Numbered from the stretch's first letter, positions 50,448 to 59,371 are shown. The stretch is DNA of 64,000 nucleotides from Vibrio algarum (GCF_028204155.1 NZ_JAQLOI010000001.1:2108001-2172000); one strand, 5' to 3'. A program made the numbers and translations. The notes: a model not told the origin generated them from the sequence alone.

Positions 50448-50957
50448 TTACTTTTCTTTTGTTTCAGGGGTAAAACACGTTCCGTTAATACAAATATCTT
50501 TATAGGTATAATGGCATGCGTGGCAATAGTCGGGGTCTAACGAAAGGTGTGTATCACTAATATCCTCACCGTTAAAATCATAACTACCATAAATGGGGAA
50601 CCCTCCTACATGCTCAGTTACCCATATAAGATTACCTGACTCCGCTACAGCGATAACCGTAATTCCATCGGTATATGGTCCATGTGTTCTATATTGTTCA
50701 AATTTATCAGGATGAACACGTATCGTTAACGGAGAACCTTGTCCTCCATTAATCCAAGTGTACGAATAGACAGATTCTTGATCGAAAAGAGAAGCATCAT
50801 CAGGCAGAACGGTATCTGCTGAATAAACCTTGTGGCGAGCGACAACAGGCCACTCCTGCCAATCGACAGGAAAACTCGCCATTGAGGCAGATTTACTATG
50901 ACTAGAGATAAACATTATCATTACGACAGCAAACGAAGTTGTGCAGTACCGATGCAT
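50448..50957 (-). CDS. Periplasmic protein with CxxCH motif (possible cytochrome-like sensor)
   Basis: A 169-residue protein with a signal peptide (MHRYCTTSFAVVMIMFISSHSKSA). Its middle reads SYTWINGGQGSPLTIRVHPD and GNLIWVTEHVGGFPIYGSYDFNG. Near the C-terminus is CHACH, a possible c-type heme attachment site (CxxCH), followed by a second Cys pair (CINGTC). It may belong to the cytochrome P460-like group, but this is uncertain. It is cotranscribed with the diguanylate cyclase (2-bp gap), which suggests it detects a periplasmic ligand or redox state for the cyclase. Confidence 0.65.
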   Translation of the reverse strand: MHRYCTTSFAVVMIMFISSHSKSASMASFPVDWQEWPVVARHKVYSADTVLPDDASLFDQESVYSYTWINGGQGSPLTIRVHPDKFEQYRTHGPYTDGITVIAVAESGNLIWVTEHVGGFPIYGSYDFNGEDISDTHLSLDPDYCHACHYTYKDICINGTCFTPETKEK

Positions 50958-51106
50958 ATCGGTCTCCTAAACAGATGTTAAACCTATTATTTGGTTCTAT
51001 GTCTCTGCTTTAACATGTTTTATGAATTTCTCAACTGACTATATATTAGTATATATCGTGATTTTACAGAGTGCTTATGTTAAGTAGAAAAAGTGGCTAT
51101 ATATCA

Positions 51107-51129
51107 AACTGAAAATATACTTTTCAGTT
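51107..51129. promoter_or_regulatory. Perfect inverted repeat upstream of the homocysteine methyltransferase gene
   Basis: AACTGAAAA-TATAC-TTTTCAGTT, 9-bp arms, about 85 bp before the start at 51213, between divergent genes. Operator or attenuator-like; no MetJ box (AGACGTCT) is seen. Confidence 0.35.
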
Positions 51130-51212
51130 GAATTAGGGATAATTTTTACCACTAACATTTTTATTGTCTATAATGTCGGAAAATTGCCAGCAACAGTCGA
51201 AATCAACTAAAC

Positions 51213-52124
51213 ATGAAAAAATTAACCATCCTTGATGGTGGAATGGGCCGCGAACTTAAACGTATGGGAGCGCCTTTTTCTCAACCACTTTGGAGCGCTC
51301 AAGCCCTTATCGAAGCACCTCAATTTGTTCGCCAAGCCCATCAAAATTTTATTACAGCAGGAGCACAAATAATTACCGTTAACAGTTATGCCTGCGTACC
51401 TTTCCATTTAGGAGAAGAACGTTTTCAAAATGAAGGACATAAGTTGGCTCGCCATGCCGCAAAAATAGCCCGAGAAGTCGCCAACCAATCTTGTGACAGC
51501 AGTCTCAATGTCATCGTTGCTGGAGCGCTACCACCTGCATTGGGTAGTTACCGTCCAGACTTATTCAATCCTGAACAAGCTAAAAGCATATATAATGTAC
51601 TCGTTGAAGCTCAGAACCCGTTTGTCGATGTATGGCTTGCAGAAACCATATCAAGTATTGCAGAGCTAGAAGCGAACTACCTCGCTCTTAAAGAGACAGA
51701 AAAAGACATTTATTATGCGTTTTCTTTAGAAGATGTAGAACCAGGGGAAGCTCGACTTCGTTCCGGTGAACTGGTTAAAGAAGCCGTGGAAAAAGCGTGT
51801 CAGTTTCAGGCCAAAGGCATCTTCTTTAACTGTTCAATTCCCGAAGTGATGGAAGGTGCAATTGAAGACGCGAAAAAGATAATTGATCGCAACAATGCAA
51901 AAATTGAAATTGGCGTTTATGCCAACAATTTTTCACCTATTTCAACAGTGCATTTTGCTAACGATACCATTTCATCCGTACGTGAGCTTTCACCTCAAAC
52001 GTATCTTCAGTTTGCTAAACAGTGGCACAAACAAGGAGCGACTATCATCGGTGGTTGTTGTGGGATTTCACCACAGCATATTCAAGCGCTGAGTGACTGG
52101 AAAAATAGTGTTTCAGACCTATAG
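51213..52124 (+). CDS. Homocysteine S-methyltransferase family protein
   Basis: A 303-residue single-domain enzyme of the MmuM/YagD group, which transfers a methyl group from S-methylmethionine or a related donor to homocysteine. It has LDGGMGRELKRMG at the N-terminus, a first zinc Cys in FFNCS and the paired Cys in IGGCCG. It converges with the AEC transporter, with only 3 bp between their ends. The exact methyl donor cannot be read from the sequence. Confidence 0.85.
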   Translation: MKKLTILDGGMGRELKRMGAPFSQPLWSAQALIEAPQFVRQAHQNFITAGAQIITVNSYACVPFHLGEERFQNEGHKLARHAAKIAREVANQSCDSSLNVIVAGALPPALGSYRPDLFNPEQAKSIYNVLVEAQNPFVDVWLAETISSIAELEANYLALKETEKDIYYAFSLEDVEPGEARLRSGELVKEAVEKACQFQAKGIFFNCSIPEVMEGAIEDAKKIIDRNNAKIEIGVYANNFSPISTVHFANDTISSVRELSPQTYLQFAKQWHKQGATIIGGCCGISPQHIQALSDWKNSVSDL

Positions 52125-52127
52125 ATA

Positions 52128-53003
52128 CTAAAGCGACAATGCAAATGTAAGCAAAACTGGCAATGTTAATATACTGAAAAAATTACTAAACAAAACCATC
52201 GATGCCACTTTTGTGGGTTCGATATTAAAGCGGTCAGCAAACAAAAAATTCATCACTGCCGGTGGCAACATGGTAAACAACACCATCATTTGTAACTGCA
52301 TAGTTGGCAATGGAATAAAAAAATAGATAACCGAAAATGAAACTGCACCGGTGAAAAGCGACTGTATTGTACAAAGCACCCCCACCTTCAACCCGCTCAA
52401 CTGCATATGGCACATTTGAGCCCCAAGTGATAACAACATCACTGGAACGGCAGCTTGACCTAGTAAGGTTGTCGCATCGAAGATAGGCTCCCAAACACCG
52501 ATGCCTGACAAATTTAGTATAAGAGCGGTAATTGACGCTAGAAATATGGGCAAACGCACTACCTGTTTAAACGGGTTACCACCTGTAAGCAGAGTTAATC
52601 CTAAGCTGATATGTAAGCACGCTGACACGACAAAAAGCAACACCGCAGGAGCGGTAGCGATGTCACCAAAGGTATAAGCAAATAATGGGATTGCTAAGTT
52701 CCCACCATTGCGAAACATATGCGGTGGAGCCCATGTTTTATAGTTCAATTTTGCGATCCGGCAGATAGGCCACATCAATAGACCTGGCAGCAAAACCGAA
52801 ATAAATGATGCACTTAGTAGAGGAACCTGAGTCGCATCAAGTGGCATAGCGACAAGCGAAGAAAACACCAAAGCAGGCGTAAAAGCGTCCATATTGATGC
52901 GATTAATGGGTCGAAAATCCGGCTTAAGCCATCGCCCAACCGAAAAACCAACGGCAACGAGCGCAAAAACAGGAAAGAGTATCCCTACAACCTGCTCAAA
53001 CAT
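52128..53003 (-). CDS. AEC-family (auxin efflux carrier-like) transporter
   Basis: A 291-residue integral membrane protein with about 10 helices. Family features are VGILFPVFALVAVGFSVGRW at the N-terminus, FRNGGNLAIPLFAYTFG, and the C-terminal repeat ending MLPPAVMNFLFADRFNIEPTKVASMVLFSN. Bacterial AEC members carry malate, malonate or other carboxylates; the substrate here is unknown. AGGAAGAG precedes the ATG. Confidence 0.85.
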   Translation of the reverse strand: MFEQVVGILFPVFALVAVGFSVGRWLKPDFRPINRINMDAFTPALVFSSLVAMPLDATQVPLLSASFISVLLPGLLMWPICRIAKLNYKTWAPPHMFRNGGNLAIPLFAYTFGDIATAPAVLLFVVSACLHISLGLTLLTGGNPFKQVVRLPIFLASITALILNLSGIGVWEPIFDATTLLGQAAVPVMLLSLGAQMCHMQLSGLKVGVLCTIQSLFTGAVSFSVIYFFIPLPTMQLQMMVLFTMLPPAVMNFLFADRFNIEPTKVASMVLFSNFFSILTLPVLLTFALSL

Positions 53004-53125
53004 ATCTCTTCCTACATCACCAAATCAATGCCTTCAAGTTATCGTATTTTCCAATATTTTAAAAGTCGTTTAGCAACAGAAGGTTATAGAAAACCAGTTA
53101 TCAATAAGACGGATATCAAGAAGAT

Positions 53126-53191
53126 GAGCATCAAGGTAATAGCTATCAAAGTGTTTGTCATCAAGGTAATAGTTTGTCATCAAGGTAATAG
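53126..53191. repeat. Short tandem repeats, 19-bp unit
   Basis: TTTGTCATCAAGGTAATAG occurs twice back to back (53154-53172 and 53173-53191), preceded by a third, degraded copy (GCATCAAGGTAATAG, 53128-53142). Found in the gap between the AEC gene and the adhesin gene. Confidence 0.8.
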
Positions 53192-53295
53192 TCATCAACG
53201 GCCCATTTATCAGTGGCCAATTAAAAAGCCTAAACAAACTATTAATCCTAATTTCATTTCAACGACTAAACTGATTTATTATCAGTCCACTAAAC

Positions 53296-54373
53296 TTACT
53301 TATAATAGAGCGATACCGTCGCCATTGAATTCACGGTTCCAACCGTGACAGTGTCTTTAGTTTGTATGTATTTAGCAACAAACGGAATATTGTATACCTT
53401 TGCCGCCTCAGTATTACTTCCACCGACTAACCACATATTATCAGTCGTAGGAGTTGGGCCATAAGTAACCGGAGTGACGTTATTATTTGCAAAAAGTTGC
53501 ACCCCGACCCCTGTCGCGCTAGAGCTTTCATTTAAGGTTAGAGTTTGAGTAATATTTGATGGCGAGTTAGCATCTGTCATTGCCACCGAAACCGTAACAC
53601 CAGGACCACAAGACAAATTCACGGAAAAAGATTCCGCCCCCACGGTTGTCCCTACCCCTGTAAAACTGTTTATCATTGCAGATCGCATGTGCACCGTTTG
53701 GGTTTTGTCGTCAATGATGCAGGTATTACCTGTTACCGTAAAGGAAAAAGCATTATAGTAGACTGGCCAACCAACATACTCGACATACGCATTCGGATTT
53801 GAAGAAACACCGGCTCTTGCTATTTGCCGCCGGCTTAAACTATAGGTACCGGGGTACATTTGTCCCATAAAGACGAACCTGACCTGATGCCTTATACCAT
53901 AGCCTGCTCGAGAACCATCAAGCACTTTATGGTCTCCGGTTAAAGGGTGCGAATAACCATCATAAGTATGTACAATATAACCGATGTTTTCGTACTCCGT
54001 CGGATAGATAAGGTAAGCGCCGTGAGCACCGTCTCTCCCCCGCCCGTGGTCCCTATTACATCCATATATTCTACAGGTTTCTGTCGAGTGCTCCAGTTTG
54101 TTAACCCCCTGGGCAGGAGCCAGTACCAGAACCAAGAAGAAGAAACACCTCTTTTGCACTCCAATCACTTAGCTTTTGTCCACCTATTTGTGTGTCTAAC
54201 ATGGCGAAATCACGCACAATAGGCGTTACCGCACCATCTCGAAAAGCGATTAAACACGACGCGGACGCCGTATTAACAACGGAGAATAATACGAAGAAAA
54301 TAGCCAGACTTTTAAGTGGTAAACACCACAACATAACAAAGGTGCTGTTCTTCTTTATTTGAATATATTGCAT
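53296..54373 (-). pseudogene. Fimbrial tip adhesin-like protein (FimH type), two frameshifts
   Basis: 359 residues after adding one base in each of two C5 runs (54105-54109 and 54037-54041, plus strand). A signal peptide (ending NTASA) is followed by an N-terminal domain beginning with Cys (SCLIAFRDG), and a C-terminal pilin domain (FTVTGNTCIIDDKTQTVHM...FSVNLSCGPGVTV...YNIPFVAKYIQ...MATVSLYYK), typical of two-domain chaperone-usher adhesins. The joints give LTNWSTRQK and TTGGGRDGAHGAYLIYPTEY, aligning with the intact paralogue upstream. No usher or chaperone gene is in the window. Confidence 0.72.
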
Positions 54374-54520
54374 TGCCGTTAAATTAACCTTTAATATTGA
54401 AAACTTCTGAAATTTAGGCTTATAAAAAAACTATTTATCCAAAGCAAATAATGGGTTTATCGAAAATCCCGCGATGTTGAGTGCTATAGAGTGTTTTAGT
54501 ATGCAGTGTCAAAACACATG

Positions 54521-55594
54521 TCATTTATAAGTAAGCGATATCATTGACATAGCGTTCACAGACCCTGGTGTGATGTCGGCTTCTGTCTGGATATAATTTG
54601 CAGTAAAAGGAATATTATACGTAGTGGCTTGCGCAGTAGTGCTGCCTCCGATAGACCAAACATTTTTCGCATCTAAACCCATACTGAAAGTGACTGGATT
54701 AGCATTATTATTAGCATAAATTTGCAAGCCTACCCCTGTCGCCGTAGAACTGTCATCTAAAGTTAGGATATCCGTATTATTTGTTGGCAAATTTACATCG
54801 GTCATGATTGCAGAGAGCGTGATCCCGGCTCCGCATTGCACCTTAATTGAAAAAGGTTGTGAGCCCACCTTAGAGCCTACACCATTAAAATTACCTTCTG
54901 TTGCCGACGCTAAGGTTACCGTTTGGTTCTTGTCATTAGCATCAATGGTGCAGGTATTGCCTGTTACCGTAAACGTGTGACCATTGTAATACACTGGTAT
55001 GCCGCTGTGCTCTTCAAAAACATCTTTTTGCTCAGAAACCGCCGCCCGTGAAACTTGTCGCCTTGCTAAGGTGTATACTCCTGGCAGTATTTGCCCGAAA
55101 AATACAAACCTAATCTGATTTCTTATCCCTTTGCCCGAATATCCGCTAGGGTACGTTTTAACTTGATTGTCGCCTGTAAAAGACCCTGTATATATATCGT
55201 AAGCGTGCACTATATAACCAATATTGTCGTACTCGGTTGGGAACACAGAATAAGTACGAGTACCTCCCGCACCACCTCCGCCACTCGTCACTATTGAGCC
55301 TATGCTTGCAGGCAACGAAGTAGGCCTAACTGACCAAAGAGACATATTGCCGGGGTTAGGACAAGGTGCGTCCGGCCCAGCAATGCTTAATGCGTAAACA
55401 CCTGGTGCAGACCAGTTACTTAGCCTTATTCCTCCAACGGTAGTATTTAGCATGGCAAAGTCGTTCACGATAGGGGTTAGCGTACCATTTAGTGATGAGT
55501 GAAAAGTTAAACATTCCGCAACGACACTTTTACTGTTAAAGAAACCACACAATAAGATAAAAATTATCGTTTTATTTATATAAAAAACTTTCAT
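54521..55594 (-). CDS. Fimbrial tip adhesin-like protein (FimH type), intact paralogue
   Basis: 357 residues: signal peptide from ATG 55594 (MKVFYINKTIIFILLCGFF..., cleaved near VVA-EC), an N-terminal lectin-like domain with Gly-rich linker (TSGGGGAGG) and a C-terminal pilin domain with paired cysteines (NTCTIDANDKNQTV ... VQCGAGITL) and the final strand NAMSMISLTYK. Upstream in-frame residues to 55657 are not signal-like. It is closely related to the next gene, so this is a tandem duplication. It is orphaned from chaperone/usher genes, at least in this window. Confidence 0.75.
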   Translation of the reverse strand: MKVFYINKTIIFILLCGFFNSKSVVAECLTFHSSLNGTLTPIVNDFAMLNTTVGGIRLSNWSAPGVYALSIAGPDAPCPNPGNMSLWSVRPTSLPASIGSIVTSGGGGAGGTRTYSVFPTEYDNIGYIVHAYDIYTGSFTGDNQVKTYPSGYSGKGIRNQIRFVFFGQILPGVYTLARRQVSRAAVSEQKDVFEEHSGIPVYYNGHTFTVTGNTCTIDANDKNQTVTLASATEGNFNGVGSKVGSQPFSIKVQCGAGITLSAIMTDVNLPTNNTDILTLDDSSTATGVGLQIYANNNANPVTFSMGLDAKNVWSIGGSTTAQATTYNIPFTANYIQTEADITPGSVNAMSMISLTYK

Positions 55595-55989
55595 ACATAA
55601 TAACCCTGATAGTTCGTAAACACTCAAAATAGAAGCGTGCATATAATTAAATAGCACTTTTTTATTCGTTTAGGAACTACGGTACTACGCATGGCTTTAT
55701 TCCAACATGGCATCGGAAAGCAGATAACTAGAAATACATGCTAAACTTTAGTTTTATGGGTAAAAGTAGGAAACGTAAAAGGTTTAGGTTGGACACAATA
55801 TCGCTTACCAATAAGCTACAACAATAAGCTACAACAATAAGCTACAACAATAATTTATAAGATATTGATTTTAGATTTAATAATGAGAAATCAACTCATC
55901 TAAAAAGGTAAATTTAGAGTGGCATAAGTACCAACCGACGTTGATGCATGCACGTTAATCAACAACGTCGACCGTACATTGATAAGCTG
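55595..55989. other. Intergenic region between the adhesin and hydrolase genes
   Basis: AT-rich promoter sequence for the adhesin gene plus a small 13-bp tandem repeat (55809-55853). No gene or terminator is recognised in the rest. Confidence 0.4.
55809..55853. repeat. Three perfect copies of a 13-bp tandem repeat
   Basis: AATAAGCTACAAC three times (55809-55847), then a partial fourth copy. A 13-bp unit does not preserve frame; it lies about 215 bp upstream of the adhesin start. Confidence 0.85.
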
Positions 55990-56888
55990 CTAATTCTTAT
56001 CCAACCAGTAGAAAATATCTTGGTACACTTCATCTTTATTGATTTCATTTAGCAGTTCATGGCGCGCTCCAATGTAGATATTGGTTCGCACACTTAAACT
56101 CCCCCTTCTCTCAGTGCGTTTTCAAGCGCCGTAATCCCTTTGCCATAATTGTTAACAGGATCGCTATCACCACTAATTATCATGATCGGTAAATCTGCTG
56201 GTATTCGCGCAAAGGCCTCGGCAGAACTCATGTCCGTTAATCCTTGCAATAAATCGATCCAAAATTGGGGCGTCGGTGTAAAACCACAGTAAGGATCTGC
56301 GATATACGCATCAACGATGGATTCATCCCGACACAGCCAATCTTGCTCAGTACGAAGTGGTTTAATCTTGCTGTTATAATTGCCAAAAGATAACTTTTCT
56401 AAAAATGGACTTGGTGTAGAGCCACCAGTGAAAACCTTAACCAACTTGGCCGCGATCAAACCTAAGCGGAACATAAGCACCCCTTGGTGATTTGACCCAC
56501 ATAACACTAACGCAGACAACTTAGTGCCATTTTGAACCGCATAATGCCGTGCCGCAAAAGACCCCATACTGTGACCAAGCAAAACCGGCTTTACCTCATA
56601 TTCTTCATTTACGAAGTCGATAACTGAATCCAAATCATCTAATACCAGTTGCCAGCCATTTATATCAGCAAAATGCCCGAGTCGTTCTGCATTGGGTCCG
56701 TGACCCCGATGATTTGCACCAAATACGGCGATCCCTTGCTTATTACAAGCTTTAGCAAAACTGTCGTACCTTTCAATATGTTCCGCCATACCATGGCTCA
56801 ATATTATTGCTTTGTTGCACGCAGTATCAGGAAACCAAACATGCAAATCAAAATTCTTACCGTCTTTCGCTAACACTCTCTGTTTCAT
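55990..56888 (-). pseudogene. Alpha/beta-hydrolase, lysophospholipase/monoacylglycerol lipase type, one frameshift
   Basis: 299 residues after adding one base in the C5 run 56101-56105 (plus strand). The present frame stops right after REGGV, while the other frame carries the family's end SLSVRTNIYIGARHELLNEINKDEV with the catalytic His. The nucleophile Ser is in LLGHSMGSFAARHY and the catalytic Asp in IISGDSDPVNNYGKG. HGMAEHIERYDSFAKA and GANHRGHGPNAERLGHF are typical of PldB/monoglyceride lipase. Divergent from the glycosyltransferase gene, with operator-like repeats between them. Confidence 0.82.
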
Positions 56889-56909
56889 TGTTTCATTTCG
56901 CCGCCAAGT

Positions 56910-56928
56910 TAATCTGTTATTCAGATTA
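56910..56928. promoter_or_regulatory. Inverted repeat just upstream of the hydrolase gene
   Basis: TAATCTG-TTATT-CAGATTA, perfect 7-bp arms, 22 bp before the hydrolase start. Confidence 0.4.
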
Positions 56929-56990
56929 GCCTTATTGCTTCTATCTGCAACTTACAAAGCGTTAAACAGTGATCAATCCCGCACAAAATA

Positions 56991-57011
56991 AATATGAATC
57001 AGATTCATATT
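56991..57011. promoter_or_regulatory. Operator copy 1 of the galactoside/glycosyltransferase regulon
   Basis: Core ATGAATCAGATTCAT. The palindrome is perfect over 10 bp on each side of a single central base. It lies 79 bp upstream of the glycosyltransferase start and about 100 bp from the divergent hydrolase start. Confidence 0.7.
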
Positions 57012-57039
57012 AGACAAAGTAAACGACACATAGTAAAAC

Positions 57040-57056
57040 ATGAATAGGATTCACAT
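57040..57056. promoter_or_regulatory. Operator copy 2
   Basis: ATGAATAGGATTCACAT, the same ATGAAT-N3-ATTCA frame as copy 1, centred 46 bp from it and 43 bp before the glycosyltransferase start. Confidence 0.6.
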
Positions 57057-57089
57057 TTTATCATTAGAACATAAATTTTAAGGCCGACT

Positions 57090-58541
57090 ATGCCACGTAC
57101 TCACACTATATTTGGAAACCCGGTTTCTGCTAAAGTCATCAACAAAGCAGAAAAACAAAAACAAAAATACCTACGCAAGTTTGGTGATGATAGCGGTAAC
57201 GAATATGGGCTTACCTTACAACCAGATCCAATATTAACACCCGCATTCGATACAATGATGGTAGAAGCAGGCAACGCTCCTCGACCTATTGAAAGTGGTA
57301 AAGCATTGTTGATTGGTAATATCCGTATGGGTTATGGCCACTATAGAATTGCGATGGCTATCGCTTCAGCCGCTAAACACTTTGGCTATATTCCTTACTG
57401 GTTTGACATGAGTTCATTTGAACAAACGACGGGTACTAAGGTAATAACCCACCTAAACAAGCTTTATTCTTTGGGTTCTCGGTTGTCTCAAAAGTCGTCG
57501 CTTTTTAATCGGTTTTACTGGGATCCTCTAAATAGTAAAGGCTTTCTTAAACTTGAGTACAACGCAATAGACCAAAAAGTTGCCGAGCTCATGACACCAA
57601 TTTTCAAAACTATCCCAACTGATATTCCCTTTATCGGAACCCATACCTGGACGGCACAAGCCGCCGTTCACGCAGGGATGAACCGTGTCATTAACGTAAT
57701 ACCCGATAACTGGCCTATGGGGCTACATCTTTCTGAAGGTTCAATACATACCGTACAAACGCCATCTTCTTATTTTGGTTATAAAACCTTAAAAGGAATG
57801 GCAGAAGGTGAACTAACTCCGATGCCAGAAAAGTCCGTGTATAACGTGGGTCATTATATCGATCACGAGTTGTTGCAAGATCTTGAAGGCGATACACAAA
57901 AGCGACTCGACAGAATCGCCAACAACAAACCAAAACGACTTTTGCTCACAGTAGGTGGCGCTGGTGCTCAATATGAACTTTATCGAGATATCGTTTTAGG
58001 ATACAAAGATCAGATAGACGCTGGTGAACTGGTTATCTATATCAATGTAGGGGACCATAAAAGTGCTTTTGGAAAACTGCGCAAAGATTTGCAACCAATT
58101 AAAGACATCACTTTATATGAAAATGATTGGCAAAAAATTTCAACTTTCGCAGAATCAGCCATCACTAACAGCAGCATTAGCGGTGTCCATATCTTCTGCC
58201 AAGAGAACCTGTTCGCAGCAGTTTATGCCACAAACCTATTGATGCGCTCTAGCGATATACTGATTACAAAACCGAGTGAGCTCGCCTTTTATCCTGTTCC
58301 AAAACTCATGATTAAACGCGTCGGTGGACATGAAGCATGGGGAGCAATTAGAGCCGCAGAGGTGGGCGATGGCACAAGTGAATGTGTCACCACGCCAGAG
58401 ATACATCGTATGCTCAAGTTGATGTTAAATGAACCGGAATTATTAACCGAGATGAACCACAATATCTTAAAGGCTCAGCAAGCCGGTATCTATGATGGTG
58501 CATACAACACAGTCAAATTAGCGGTTGCAGAGCAAAAATAA
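57090..58541 (+). CDS. GT-B glycosyltransferase, MGDG-synthase/GT28-like
   Basis: A 483-residue protein. An N-terminal Rossmann domain has ALLIGNIRMGYGHYRIAMAI, reminiscent of the GxGHxRxA motif of MGDG synthases and processive diacylglycerol glycosyltransferases, and VINVIPDNWPMGLHL. The C-terminal nucleotide-sugar half has RLLLTVGGAGAQYELY and ITKPSELAFYPVPKLMIKRVGGHEAWGAIRA, comparable to the KPGG...P donor-binding region. No signal peptide or membrane helix. Two operator copies lie in its promoter. Donor and acceptor are unknown; galactolipid or a related glycolipid is a guess from the family and the alpha-galactosidase neighbourhood. Confidence 0.6.
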   Translation: MPRTHTIFGNPVSAKVINKAEKQKQKYLRKFGDDSGNEYGLTLQPDPILTPAFDTMMVEAGNAPRPIESGKALLIGNIRMGYGHYRIAMAIASAAKHFGYIPYWFDMSSFEQTTGTKVITHLNKLYSLGSRLSQKSSLFNRFYWDPLNSKGFLKLEYNAIDQKVAELMTPIFKTIPTDIPFIGTHTWTAQAAVHAGMNRVINVIPDNWPMGLHLSEGSIHTVQTPSSYFGYKTLKGMAEGELTPMPEKSVYNVGHYIDHELLQDLEGDTQKRLDRIANNKPKRLLLTVGGAGAQYELYRDIVLGYKDQIDAGELVIYINVGDHKSAFGKLRKDLQPIKDITLYENDWQKISTFAESAITNSSISGVHIFCQENLFAAVYATNLLMRSSDILITKPSELAFYPVPKLMIKRVGGHEAWGAIRAAEVGDGTSECVTTPEIHRMLKLMLNEPELLTEMNHNILKAQQAGIYDGAYNTVKLAVAEQK

Positions 58542-58580
58542 CCCAGGGTCTTCGCGTAATACTGATTCGGTTAGCCTTTC

Positions 58581-58600
58581 ATTCCCGTGAAAACGGGAAT
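58581..58600. repeat. Palindromic repeat unit
   Basis: ATTCCCGT-GAAA-ACGGGAAT hairpin without a T tract, after the glycosyltransferase gene and followed by degenerate GTGAAGATGACG and GTAGAAATGACG copies. It resembles the short dispersed ATTCCCG...CGGGAAT repeats found in many bacterial genomes; it could also stop transcription weakly. Confidence 0.55.
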
Positions 58601-58723
58601 TTGGGTAGATTTATATCTCCAATTTCGTGAAGATGACGTAGCTTTCGTAGAAATGACGACGGTTCCGAGGGGATAACGTGAGTTTTCGTTGGTTTAGACT
58701 TTCCATCCGCCTTTTTTCTACCT

Positions 58724-59371
58724 TTACACCCTTTCCGTACCTAAATATTCTAATAAACAGTTTGATACCATTTTAGTATGCATGGCAACAAAATGACGCC
58801 CTTTCTCTTCACCACTTGCAATCGCTAAACGCAACGTTGCAGCAAATTGATGTGATACCAACTCAACAAACTCATTACACGGCTCTAATTTATCCTCTGG
58901 GATAAATGGGGTGATTTTGTCCATGATTAATTGAACATTTTTTTGTGTATCCTGAAAAGCCAGCTGGTTCATCCTCGGGTCTACCGAACCAAACCATATT
59001 TCTCTTAGTGCTATTTCTCTCACGTGGAGGTCATAAATGTCCATGAAGTTATTTCCAATGACATCGATAATCTGAGCATGACGATTTAGATCTTTCAGGT
59101 TGTTCTCAATAATATCGTTTATCTGCACCATGTAGTGTTCTGCAAGCGCAATTATGATGGTCTCTTTGTCCGAAAAGTATTGATACATCGAGCTAGGAGA
59201 TACGCCTGCCCTTTTCGCTATACTACTAATCGTAAGATTCGCGACACCATTTTTTTCTATCAGATATTTAACCGCCAACAGAATTTTCTCTACCTTTTCC
59301 CTACTGCGTATTTGGGTAGGGTTTCTTCTATTTGTCGTGCCTTCAGATATTTTAGGTTTCTTATTAGCCAT
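58724..59371 (-). CDS. TetR-family transcriptional regulator (candidate regulator of the galactoside regulon)
   Basis: About 215 residues with a TetR HTH (NLTISSIAKRAGVSPSSMYQYFSDKETIIIAL) and a divergent ligand domain (ALREIWFGSVDPRMNQLAFQDTQK). A basic N-terminal tail (KKPKISEGTTNRRNPTQIRSREK) precedes the HTH. ATG at 59371 is preferred; an in-frame ATG at 59431 adds 20 residues and cannot be excluded. It is flanked by two promoters that each carry two ATGAAT-N3-ATTCA operators, making it the obvious candidate to bind them. The inducer is unknown. Confidence 0.8.
   Translation of the reverse strand: MANKKPKISEGTTNRRNPTQIRSREKVEKILLAVKYLIEKNGVANLTISSIAKRAGVSPSSMYQYFSDKETIIIALAEHYMVQINDIIENNLKDLNRHAQIIDVIGNNFMDIYDLHVREIALREIWFGSVDPRMNQLAFQDTQKNVQLIMDKITPFIPEDKLEPCNEFVELVSHQFAATLRLAIASGEEKGRHFVAMHTKMVSNCLLEYLGTERV

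Noticed and set aside
53028..53348. 106-codon plus-strand frame over the 19-bp repeats
   Set aside because: Its sequence is dominated by repeat-derived IKV-type residues, has no family resemblance, and overlaps the 3' end of the adhesin gene on the other strand.
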